Positions 48,561-60,073 of a stretch of DNA of 64,000 nucleotides are shown one piece after another. The notes under the pieces are model-generated. The model was not told the origin of the DNA and did not search any database. It was given only the letters and a program-made list of their open reading frames with translations. The DNA is from Sphagnum compactum. Lineage: Eukaryota > Bryophyta > Sphagnopsida > Sphagnales. The position numbers and the translations under genes were made by a program. The DNA lies in NCBI GenBank assembly GCA_965153455.1, contig OZ234493.1, forward strand, positions 2,790,001-2,854,000, given 5' to 3'. How positions within the stretch are numbered: the stretch's first letter is position 1; each line of letters begins with the position of its first letter.

Positions 48561-51500
48561 TTTGTCACAAACTTTCAATATAATGAAATTTCAATAGAAT
48601 CCATGTGAAAGTCATAAAACAATGTTTGTACAAAAAAGATTTGGATTCAAAATGTCAAAATGGCATGACATATATATATATATATAATTTCTATATAAAT
48701 TATGTGTTTGTTTTATTTATGGTGTTTTGATGTGAACTACATACAATTTACATTTTAACTAAATTCGTGCAATTATCATGATGTAAGTTTGCATAAAATA
48801 TGCAATTTTGTGTATTACACATGAACATTCACGTATGTCATTCAAAAACAATGTTTCATTTGTTTGAATATTTAAGGTATTGAATATGTGCAAATATTGT
48901 TCATTTTAACCATAACATGGAATTCATATGATTTTTGTACGAACCTATGAAAATTAAATTTCATACGAAATTTATATGAACCTATGAAGCTTGGTAAGTT
49001 TGTGATGTTATGTTATATTAGGTTGACTTACAATAACCTAAAAGGGTTTAATTTAGCCTCAAAGTGAAGGTGAAGGGTTTAAATCCTTGCAGTTCCAATT
49101 TAAAACTTAGGTTCCTTGCCTAGGTAGCTTATGTAATGTACTTTCGGTTTATTTATTATTTATATTGCCTATGTTAAGTTGCTTAGCTTAAATTTCCTAG
49201 CGGAAACAACTTTTTAACTAAACTAAGTTCTTTGAACTAGGTTTCCTTGGTTTAAATTGTCACGTGCCATCACATGATTGCACCAAAAATGTTCATTTCC
49301 TAATTTTAAACTACCACATAAGTGGTCAATAAATTTTTTAACTTAAAATAAATTGTCATGTGACAACTCATAAATGAACAATAAATTTCTGAATTTAACC
49401 TAGGCTGCCACATGGCAACAAGATATTATTTAAGAATTTTCTTTAATATTTTAAAAATTACATCTTAATCATTGGTTGCATTTTCTATGATTGTTATTTG
49501 ATTTAATATTATAAAATTCGATGACCATGATTACATAATCTTTTAAAATTGTAATCATCTATCCATGATTGTGATCATGAAATTAATATGGAATGGCATA
49601 TACAACTATATTCGTGGTTATCACTAGATGACGTAAATGACAAGTCTGAATTGATTAAGTAGCCATTTAATTTCTAAAACATATACAATGAAAGCTTTCA
49701 GTCATGAATGGAATCATAGATGTTGCATTTTGGTGTAATGATTTGAATCACCCTCATGAGTAGTTCAAAATTCACCTCTTTCAACCTAAAGATTAAATTG
49801 TGGAAAAGATAATATGTAGTGAAAACATTCAAAACAATTGTAATATGCAACTATGTTTTTAAAATAATAACCTTTCTCTAAATGTTTGTTTCAAAATATT
49901 GAAATCATTTTCAACCATGTTTATCCCCTCGAGATTATGCTTATGATTATATTTATAAGTTCCAATTTAACAATATTATATTCTCATCATTGTGTAAGGC
50001 CCATCGTGAGCCATGGATGCTTGAGGGGTAACCTTTGTCTACTCGAGCAAATAAGGTGATATACCATCTTGTGAACCTACAACTCCTATTAAACAATCCA
50101 GCATATAATCCAAACAAGTTTCCAATCAAATAGTAATTATTTACACTACATGGCAATCGAACATAAAAATTTGTAATTTTGTAATCATGTTATAAAAAAG
50201 CCGATAGTGCCTCCTTAAATGATTCCTTCAAAAGTAATGTGTTAGTTAGTCATGTTAATATGGTAAAACAACATTGGTTATTCAAGGAAAATATTATTGA
50301 TTCAATGATTCATAAATTGAAATAAGTTTTTTTATAAAAGTTATGACCCAAAAAATCATTTAATTGTATTATTATATTAATGTTCATGTATTAACACCTT
50401 TCCAAAAATATGTCATTTTCAAATATTTTCAAGTTATAAAAAGACTCTTTAAGCAATGAAAACATCAAAGATTACAATGCTTTAAAAGTGTTTATGGGTA
50501 TTTTATATTCACTATATATTGAGTTCAAACTTATCCATATCTTTCCCTAATATACTATGAATGTTTTCATATAAGTAAATCTAAAAGTTTCAATATTAAC
50601 TTAACTTATCACCTTAAAACATGAAATATTAAACAATGGTCAAAAGTATTTTGGTACGATATATTTATTTGAAATTTTTTAATACACAAGATTCATGCAT
50701 ACTTTATGTTATTTGTATCCTAGTTTTGAGAACAAACAAGATCTTATTATAAAACCAATTGAATTATAACCTTTAGGTTCAACAACCAATACATTTTTAT
50801 TTGTGCATAATTTTACAATTTAATTAAAAATCATGAAGACTTCCCTAAAGTAGGAAACTCAAATTTTAACATGAATAATTTTTTTTGTATTTTTTGTTAT
50901 TTTTTGAAATCAAATGCTTCATTGCCTATAGATATCAAAAATTGTTTCTTTCAACATTTGGAAATGTTCAATCCACCTAATCTTGTCATATGATGTCAAC
51001 AAGAAACGGTTGAACCATGTAGTATTCCAAAACAATGTTTTTATTTGCCAATTTGTTTATGGAGCCCAAATGGTGACCATCTAGAAAAACATTTAGCCAA
51101 ATTTCGCTACATACCATATACGAACTTATAAATAAATTAAAGATCCTTCTATATTTATAACTAACTAATGGAACTTGTCATTAACATCTCAAACTTGGAT
51201 TTTTTTTCAAAATCTATCAAATGTGGGCCATTTTATTTATAAATATATATTTGTATAAGTTGAAATCATGCTTTTCAAATTAAAATTTGTCAAATTTTCT
51301 CCACTAAAAAAATCATTAATTTGAGGTTTTATTCAATCTCTTAATTCTTCATTGATTGCCAACAAGTTTAAGAAAAATCTATAATCATACTTGTAAGGCA
51401 ACAAACATTATCAACATATTAGAAGTTGTAACTTGTTTGAATTTATAACATCTTGCAAAGTTATTATCATTAAAATGATTTTTTACAATGTTTGAATGAA

Positions 51501-52510
51501 CATTGTTGATCTCTTATAATTTTGAGCATTACAATGACACCCTACAAAATTGAGATCTCACATTAATTTATGTGTGAACTTTTGCAAGAATGACAAGAAC
51601 AATTATAACATACAAGAAACAATGATAATTAACAAAACAATGCAAACAACAAGGATAATAGAAAAAACATAAAGCAAATATAAAATTGCATTTTGTTGTA
51701 GGTACGTAGGCTGTTGCAACAAAGGTATTTGTGAGTTGTGAAAGAACATGTGTTGTTCGATAAAGGTGTTACAAAATGGTGGAAAGGTGTTGTAAAACAA
51801 ATGGCATGCAAGACAAATTCATTATGAAACAAAACACAAACAAGACAAAACTAAACATTACAAAACATTTTTTAAACAAAAATAAAATAACACATTACAA
51901 AACACAAAGCAAGACAAAGATGTCACCCAACCCACTAAAAAAATGTTGTAAACCGAGAAGTTCAAAACAAAAATGTCATAAGGTGAAACTGTTCCAAAAT
52001 GGAAGGTTGAATGGTGCAAGACAAAGGTGGAAGGAAAACACTCCACAAAAGTTCAAGCAATGCAAGATAGAAACAACAATCGAACGTTTCAAAAAGAGTT
52101 CAAGTGATGCAAAACAAGGTGTTACAAGAGCAATGCAAGGGAGGTTGAGCAAATAAAGAAAGAAGTGAACTCTACAAAGGAAATGAAATATTTTTGCAAT
52201 TGAGGACTTCACCACTATGGAGGCACTTTGAGTGGGAAGAAACAAGACAAAAGAAAAGACAATCCAAACAAAAAGTTGGTGTGGACATTGTTGCACCTTT
52301 TGGCATTAATACAAAGTCTATTATATCTAATGGACATTGTTTAGGTGTGGACATATCATGCTAGGGTTAGGTTAAATGGTATTAGGGTTGGAAATGTTCA
52401 AAGGTGTAGATAAATCACCATGTGTTAGGTTAATGTTTGCTAATATAGGGCCTAACATTAGGTCTAGCCATGTCATCATAAATGAAAGGAACAAAGTTTT
52501 GTCTATGTTC
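48561..52510. other. AT-rich spacer, no gene seen
   Basis: Short frames without domain character. The stretch at 51600-52300 has longer plus-strand frames rich in Lys/Asn/Thr and shows many ACAAAACA-type words (AAAACAA, ACAAGACAAAA), which points to low-complexity repeat rather than protein coding. Confidence 0.5.
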
Positions 52511-52756
52511 AGGTGCATTCACACTTGGTGTTAAGGACTCTAGTATTAAGTCCCCTAACACCAAGCTAGTCATAGTATTAAATCCCACAACACCAAGCTA
52601 GTCATTTAAGACTAAACCTATTTTACCACGAAGATTTTATGATAAGTTAATATTTCACTTAATATTAAACAATCACCCATTTAACATCAGGTGCCACCTA
52701 TGATGCCACCTAGATTTTCACTTAACATTGACTTAACATTAGGTGTGAATGCACCT
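52511..52756. mobile_element. 246-bp MITE-like element with AGGTGCATTCACAC ends
   Basis: The left end AGGTGCATTCACACTTGGTG is the imperfect inverted repeat of the right end. The right end read on the other strand is AGGTGCATTCACACCTAATG, followed by TTAAG on both sides. Internal short repeats (ACACCAAGCTAGTCAT twice, CACTTAA(T/C)ATT several times) are present. The ends suggest a PIF/Harbinger or hAT-type MITE, without a confirmed target duplication. Confidence 0.7.
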
Positions 52757-54097
52757 TTAGGGTTTGATTGGTCAAAAATGGGAAAGTAGCAAATATTTCA
52801 ATTGCTATGCTATATAGTTGTTGATATGGAGTAAAGCAATGATAGGCGGGTATTTGCTTTCCTTAATAACCGTGGTTTTTTTTTCCCCCTTTTTTTTTCA
52901 ATATTTCGAAATTAGAAGCACCACCTGTCTCGCGGTGTTTTTTAAATTTATTTTTCAGAATCAAAGAACCGGGGTTCTTGATTGTGCGGGGAATTCCAAA
53001 TCAAAGGACCATAGGTTTCGGGTTATTTCAAAAACCTCAATGAATGACCCATGGTACGTTTTTCATGAAAGATTGAGGTTTAATTGTAGCGGGTTATTTG
53101 ATGCTGTTTTGTTTTTTCAGCAACAAAAACAAGAGAGAGAGAACTGCGATGTTTTATATACATATATCCAAAGTGGTTCTTTGAATTTTTTAAATTTTTT
53201 TTGCATAAATGCAAGGGGGATGTATAGCTAATAGGAGAACCATGCGGTTATAAAACCCGATGAACCTACCCGGATAACCGACCGGAATGGGGGGGGGGGA
53301 GTGGCTGCCATTTCTAATACCCGGCCACCCACCCACCCACCCACCCAACACCGGTGTGTTATTTTCATGACTTCCTTTTTTTTTTACACCAGAAAAAAGG
53401 TCCATTTGAGCCACCTAAAAATAGTCTTCAGTTGAACAGTAAAAGGACCCCACCCCCACCCCCCCCCCCTAAAAGAAAGTCAAGAAAGTAATGTGGACTG
53501 AGTCAGACAACGACTTATTCTCATCCCATCTACATTCGGATTTTCTCATCCACGAAGTCGGATTTTACATCCCATGAACTGCTTTCTTCCCCCCTCCAAA
53601 GGCATCTACATCCTCCAGACCTGCAGAACCGGGCAGGAAATGGCAGGGCTGGGCAGAGACGGGCAGCTCTGGGCAGGAGAGGATAGAGCCGGGCAGTTCC
53701 GGGTAGCGCACGGGGAGGGTTCTTACCAGGAGGAGCCTTTCAACTGCAGTCTTGGAAATGCGCTCTCTCGCTCTCTCGCTCGCATCGCAGCAAAGTCGCT
53801 CGTGTCGAAGAGCGCTCGCCGCGCGTATTCATTTGCTTCCAGCAGTTAGTTGCTCGACGACGTGTACACAACTTCGGAGGTACATAAACTTAAGGAATCG
53901 AGCTCTCGCTTTGGAATTTTTTATTTATTTTTTCCTTCTTGCAGCAAAAATTGGTCAGAACTGGGGCTCCTCAAAACCCTAATTTTGTTGGTTCTCCTTC
54001 CCACAAGCATACGCTCTTCTTCTGCGGTTGCACTTTAGGCGGAGGAAGAGGACAGTAGGGACAGGGGGTGGGTCTCTGGGACTGCAAATGCTGTGGT
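52757..54097 (+). promoter_or_regulatory. WRKY upstream region and probable 5' UTR
   Basis: Contains a (CCCA)n-type tract at about 53320-53347, poly-C and poly-T runs, and a reverse-strand W-box core (AGTCAA at 53478-53483, TTGACT on the minus strand), a possible autoregulation site. At 53630-53712 is a GGGCAG-rich minisatellite with units of about 10-12 bp. Then comes a GC-richer CTCTCGCTCG segment (53760-53850) likely to be near the transcription start. A 5' UTR intron is possible but cannot be placed. Open frames here have no domains. Confidence 0.4.
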
Positions 54098-57000
54098 ATG
54101 GAAGGAGAGAAGCGAGGGGGAGGAGGAGCAGGTGTGGCGGGAGAAGTGGGTGGTGGAGTGATGCTAAGGAAGCCAACACCTTCGCGACCACAGGTGACAG
54201 TTGCCATGCGAGGAGCGTATACCTCAGAAGCAACAGTAGCAGGGGTTTACCGAACAATTGAAAGCCCCATGTCGTCTATGGTGTCGGGTTTCTTGGCTGA
54301 TCCGGAACAGGACATGGATACCAGATCGTTTTCCCATCTCCTGGCAGGTGCCATCGCCGCGCCGGCGTCCGGGGGGGATGGGGGAGAGGATAAGGGAGCG
54401 ACGGCGGACTCGGGGACGGGAAGTCCGAGTCTTAGGGTAAGCTCTCCAGGTGGTGCTAGTGTTGGAGCGGGTGGTAGCTTTGCGGATAGGTTGGCTGCAC
54501 GAGGAGCGGCTCACACAGCAGCAGGGTTTGCGAGTGCAGAGGCGGCAGGAGGAGGAGGAGGAGGAGGAGTCTCCATGCCTCCTTCCTCCGTCCAGTTTAG
54601 GTCTCTTCCTCCTTCTCGAATTCCTATACCACGGTCGGCTGGGTATCTCACTATACCCCCTGGTCTGAGCCCCACAACTCTGTTTGATGCTTCCCCAGTT
54701 CTCTTATCTACCTCTCAGGTGCTTACTCTTACCTTGCCATTATTCTGGTGCTTATCTTTTGATTGAATTCTTCAAGCTTAATTGGCACTTGGAACATGCA
54801 CGCATGCACTGGGAATTTTCTTTTTTCAGAATTCATGAAACAGCAAAATGGATACAAAGTTCAGAAAAGCTAAACATTCTGTTGGCTCTGAAGCAGTCAG
54901 AGCCATCCCCAACAACAGGCACATTTCCACTTGCCCCTGCTTTCTTCAACACGGGATCATCAAAACCAATTCTCGGAATGGATCCCTCCAAAGACAGAAG
55001 TGCAGACCAGGGATTTGTGTTTAAACCATTTGTGAAACCTGTTCCACAGAATTCTATGTCGCGGCTGGCAGGCCTGGTAAGTTGTCTCAGCAAAGTTCTG
55101 TGGCCACCCATCTTACAGATCAGATTTAGGGATTACATTTATTTGCTTTGTGTGAATGTATGACAACATAGAAATTTATGTCATTTTGCTGCTAGGAATG
55201 CATCAAGGAGTCACACTGGACCAATTTTCTGCACAAGGAGATGTGGCTTGTGTTCATTTGAAGCAAGCAGAATGTAATGGTTGCTAGAATTCAAGGAGTT
55301 GACCAACTGATGTTGGCTACAGGTTTGCATATGAAGATCGGTTTACCAGTAGAATAAAAACTGAAGGAAAATGTCTTAGAAGAACAAGTTGGATTGTGTT
55401 CAGTACTTCAAAAATCATGTGTGAGGGAGCTCATTGTGTGCCACCAAGACCAGGCTGCATTAATTAGGGTGCAGCATGCCACAGGAAATTGGTTCCTAAA
55501 GCTCTGAACTGATTGTGCGCTCAGCTGTCAATATCTGATTGACTGTCAAAACATGGTCTTTCTTTGATATGACAGTTGCACTTCTGGTTGGCGACTCTTG
55601 ATTGCGAACTTTCAATGCTATCAGAGAGTGCATGGTTTGGAATGTTTCAGCTGTATCTGATGCTCCAGAATTTACTTGCAGTCAACCTTTGGGGCATTTC
55701 AACAGCAGGCACATGTGCTTACAGAGATGCAGCAAGCCCATGCACAGCAGACATTGCCTTCCTCTTCAACTCTCTCTGCTTCAGCTCGAGTACCTCTTGT
55801 CTCTACAGCAATGTCATCTGGTGTTCCCCTCAATGTGTCGAGTTCACAAGCAGCGCAGGTGCAAGCTCATGCCATGCAGCAGCAGCAGCAGCAGCAAAAT
55901 GGTCCAGATTCAGAGCAAACTTCTCAAGGGTCTGAACAAGATCACCAGCTTCCTCCCACAGCCATGACAGTCTTCCCAGAAAGACCCTCAGAGGATGGCT
56001 ACAACTGGCGCAAGTATGGGCAAAAGCAAGTGAAAGGCAGTGAGTACCCACGAAGCTACTACAAATGCACCCAGGCGAATTGCCCAATGAAAAAGAAAGT
56101 GGAGCGTTCACATGATGGGCAGGTGACAGAAATTGTGTACAAGGGGGATCACAATCATTCCAAGCCACAACCCACAAGGCGCCTGGCACTTAGTGGTGCC
56201 CACCTTATCTCTGACACTTAATGTCAAAAAATTGGGCATGCACAGTGGACTTGATAGTCCAAGGTGGTATCCTTGGGGTGCCAGTTCATTGGATTGGTGC
56301 TGAGTCATTTTGAGGAAGAGATTTGCAAGTTAGACACTGGTCAGCTTACCTTGGTGTTGAATGGCAGCTTTTTGAGCCCTTTGATCATGTCAATCACAGT
56401 CGTGAGAAAGTTTCATTACAATCCACATGTTTGTGCCCTTGCAGTAATGAAATCTTTTTTGTGTGGCAGGTGGCCAAGTTGGAGCAGGCTTTTTATCCAG
56501 TGTGAAGAATGAGGGGGGAGGTGCAGAGCAAGATATCATGGATTCCTCCAGGGCAGGCCGTCTAGCACCCTCTTTGTCCTTTACACTTGGGGGCTCTGGA
56601 GTCCTAGAGCCTTCATCGTCATCTTCCAGTGATGGTGAGGGAGAAGAGGGCAGCAAACTTTCTGTAGAGGATGGAGATGATGATGAGCCTGACTCCAAGC
56701 GCAGGTATCACTTCCCTTAAGTCTCCAATAGTCAGCAGTTACATCTACAAATATTATACTTCTCAACTGTGTGTTTTCCAGGCTTGAATGAGACATAATT
56801 GACCATTTTCTTGAGCGATGTCCCTAGAGTGTTAGCCAATATCATGAACATGTCTTCCCATTGCTTCTGGAAATGCAACAGAAACTCAGGATGCAGATAT
56901 TTATATAATGGTTTGCCCAAAAGTTTGGGCAGCTTATTATGCACATATTTGCAGCCACTGTTGGGAGCTCATAAAGTCACTGGAGAGTCATGGCAGCTAG

Positions 57001-58444
57001 TCATTGCCATTCTATTGATGATGAAGGTGCTGGTCTGACACTTTGTGGGTGACATTCATAAGGTTAACACCACACTCAATTGTTGTCATGGCAATTTTGG
57101 TTTTGCCAGAACTGACAGAACAGTTCCCTTCAAAATTGGCTTTTGTAGAAATTTCCATGCAATTTCATAGATATGCTCTTATGTGTTAAGATGGAGCTGT
57201 GAGATGCTTCTCACATTTCTGTGCGCATTGAACCTGTGGTATCTAGAGTTTAGGCCCAGATGGATGTTACGGATGCTTGAGAGTTCATCTGACCTCTCTG
57301 ATGTGTATTTTGGTCCTTGCTGTTTAATTTGGGATGTTTGGAAAACAGGAGAAAGGACAAGAAGGTGAAGGAGGTAATTCCTGCATCAAGGACTATTCGG
57401 GAGCCACGGGTAGTTGTGCAGACTACCAGTGACGTTGACATTTTGGATGATGGGTACCGTTGGCGCAAGTATGGCCAAAAAGTAGTGAAGGGCAATCCTC
57501 ATCCTCGGTGGGTTTCTTGTCCTTCTGCATTGGATTGTTCAATTGAAAATATGTTATGTACTCTTCTGAGGTTCTGTAACATCAGTTCCAGGTAGATTCT
57601 CTCAAGACAGAATTGAAATTTAAGGGGCCTATTCTCTATGTGTGAAGTGATTAATGTCAGTGCTTCTTGTTGATAAAATTTTGCTCAATTATTGACCAGA
57701 TCTCAGTTGGTGTGTCTGCACCAACATTTCTCTTAAATGCTTTGTTTGGAACATCTTTCCTGTTGCAATATGAATACTACAATTTGGGCTTGTGTCTGTA
57801 TGGAGATGCATGACATGTGCCAATAGTCAGTAGCCATCTACTTGTCAAATGCAGGGATAGCTGGCTAAGTATGACTGGGCCTCCTCTCATAATGAAATAT
57901 TCCAGTAGGTCTGCTGGTGGTGTGCTGCACAACTTACACAGACCAAACTGTCATGACTGACAGGAGCTACTACAAGTGTACAAATGTGGGATGCATTGTT
58001 CGGAAGCATGTGGAAAGGGCTTCGACTGATGTGAAGGCAGTGATCACCACATATGAAGGAAAGCATAATCATGATGTACCTGCTGCAAGAAATAGTGGGA
58101 GTGACACTCTAGCCCAAAATACTGCTCCAGTGATCCCTGCAGCTACATCCCTGCAGGACCAAGGGGCCCGATTTGGAAACCGTAATTTTGGGCAGCTGCT
58201 TGATGATGGTTCTTTTAAAAGGGAGAAATCTGCAGCAGATGTGGACTCAGGGATGAGAGTGGGAATGGTGGCAGCTAATGGGGAGGTGCCTGTTTCAGCA
58301 TCTCTAGGGCACTCTGACTTAGGAGATGGAAGGGCAGTGCAGGCCAGGGATGCTTTTATCCACAGAGCAAACTTTGGTGCAAGACCAAAACAAGAGCAAC
58401 CTGAGTCAACATCACAAACTTCATTGATACCTTCAAGCATGTAA
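54098..58444 (+). CDS. Group I WRKY transcription factor, two WRKY domains
   Basis: Exons are 54098-54718, 54897-55076, 55682-56195, 56470-56704, 57349-57507 and 57964-58444, joining in frame to 729 residues. The start is the first ATG of the frame ([10 protein letters not shown]). Residues ~190-220 carry the SP-rich signature [20 protein letters not shown] followed by [10 protein letters not shown], the MAPK-phosphorylated clusters of group I WRKYs. The N-terminal WRKY domain (WRKYGQK ~376-382) has a CX4C...HNH finger. The C-terminal one (WRKYGQK ~555-561) also has CX4C...HNH and is split by the conserved intron at the Arg codon (HPR|SYYKCT). By family knowledge it binds W-boxes in defence, stress or developmental programmes. 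Oddity: Ile follows the second finger Cys (GCIVRKH), where Pro or Thr is usual. The exon 3 donor is weak: both A|GTGGTG (56192) and G|GTGCCC (56195) keep phase. Confidence 0.92.
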
Positions 58445-60073
58445 TTTTGTCTAAGTACAACTCCTGTGAAATGTGTTTGCCCCATACCACTGTAAGCAAA
58501 CATTATGCATGATCCATGTGCCAGATTTTGAGCTTCCTTGCTTCAGATTGTGGCCTGGTTAAGGGGGGATAAAGTAAACTGTGTCTGGTGAGGGGTTTGT
58601 GTTGACAGATCTGGGATCCAATGCTTTGTTGGTGAATACTTTGCCAAGGAAGTAATAGATCATTTCTCTCTAAAAATTTTGTATAGTGAGAGGCCTGTCA
58701 ACTGCTCAAGTTAAAGCACATATGCTGTTAGATTCAGAAACTGCTTGTTTAAGTGCAAAAGTTAGGCTGGGAACAATTTGTTCTCCTGTGAACAAGTGGT
58801 TATCTAGGCTTTTCCTGGTGTCATCTGGGATTTCTGTTACCTTTGTACATGGGCTGTACCTTTGATTTGTAAAGGGTCTTATAAGCACTCACTTTAGGTT
58901 GCCATGCCTGCTTGTCTGTCTTATCAAGGCATGCAGAGATGCTAGCAAGCCCTTCCACTACTGGTTTCTTATTAGTTAGAGAAGATAGATTTGCTGCTCC
59001 CTCAAGGTTCATACAATATGTTGGGGTAATGTCAAATAAATATATTTGGTTCAGCTTGTTCTCTTCGCTCCAGCAGTATTCTCAGTACCTGTTGCAACAA
59101 GATCTTTCATTTTCTTTGGCCATGTGAAGACCTCCATAGTACTACTTTCATTTGAGAACCCTTACATAAGATGCTTGTTCAAAAATAGGTTTGTTTGCGG
59201 GTGGTTTCCTTTCAGCCAAAATGGAGCTGGATGGCATCAGGCAGTTTCCTAAAGAACCTTGGAGATGTGAATAATAATTGAAAGCATTTTGAACACGTTG
59301 AGATTGTTCCAAATGTGTCGTCAATACTGACAACAGTGTCAGGTTAAACCAATTTTTCAGGCTGCTATGAAGCTCCTATATTGCCAAGCACCAGCACACA
59401 CTCAGACTACAAGTTCCATTGTTCAGTTTTGTCCATAGAAATTCTGCCATGGTACCTGCTCTGTTTCAAGAAAAGACTAGCACCCAACCTACCTCTTCAA
59501 TACATCTTTGCAAGTGTCTAGACAAAAGTTTGGTCAAACCAACAACTGAAGAGAGACATTCTACTGGCTACTTGCGCCAGAAGCACTGGCTATTTGCGCC
59601 AGAAGCAAAAAAGCTAACGAATATCCTATGACCAACCAAATCAGCTTCACAACTAAGGGATTACATTTTGTGACACTAAGTTCTTCAATTATATGCCATT
59701 TCTAATAGACCAATCAGAAAATATCTGAATTGCTGCCCATATCAATAACCAGGAATATTACAAAAAGGACAGATTCTCTCCTTGAGTGTATTGGGACACA
59801 CTACCTAACTCTAAATAATAAGATCAGGTGATCTATTTGCTTTTTCTAGGGTTAACAAAACCTCAGTTCATTACTTGAACATGCAACCCTAGTGAGAGTT
59901 TTCTACAAAGGATGGTGCAGATCAGTGTCCAGGAAACCCTTGTATGAGTGAAGCATTAGTGCTGTGAACTCTTGTTACACCAGCAACAAGTGCCGCCAAC
60001 TCAAAACACCAGTCAATACAAGCACAACTAATTAGTAACTAGCATCTTGTTTGGTACACAGCTGCAGACTTGT
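58445..60073. other. Convergent intergenic region (WRKY and CKL 3' ends)
   Basis: Lies tail-to-tail between the WRKY stop and the CKL stop, so it should hold both 3' UTRs and poly(A) sites. TTGCGCCAGAAGCA is duplicated at about 59573 and 59594. No domain-bearing frame. Confidence 0.5.

Noticed and set aside
51776-52156. 126-residue Lys/Asn-rich open frame
   Set aside because: Driven by ACAAAACA-type low-complexity words; no domain.
53574-54067. Open frames before the WRKY start that might extend its N-terminus
   Set aside because: They are in other frames or lack an ATG; the first ATG in the WRKY frame is at 54098.
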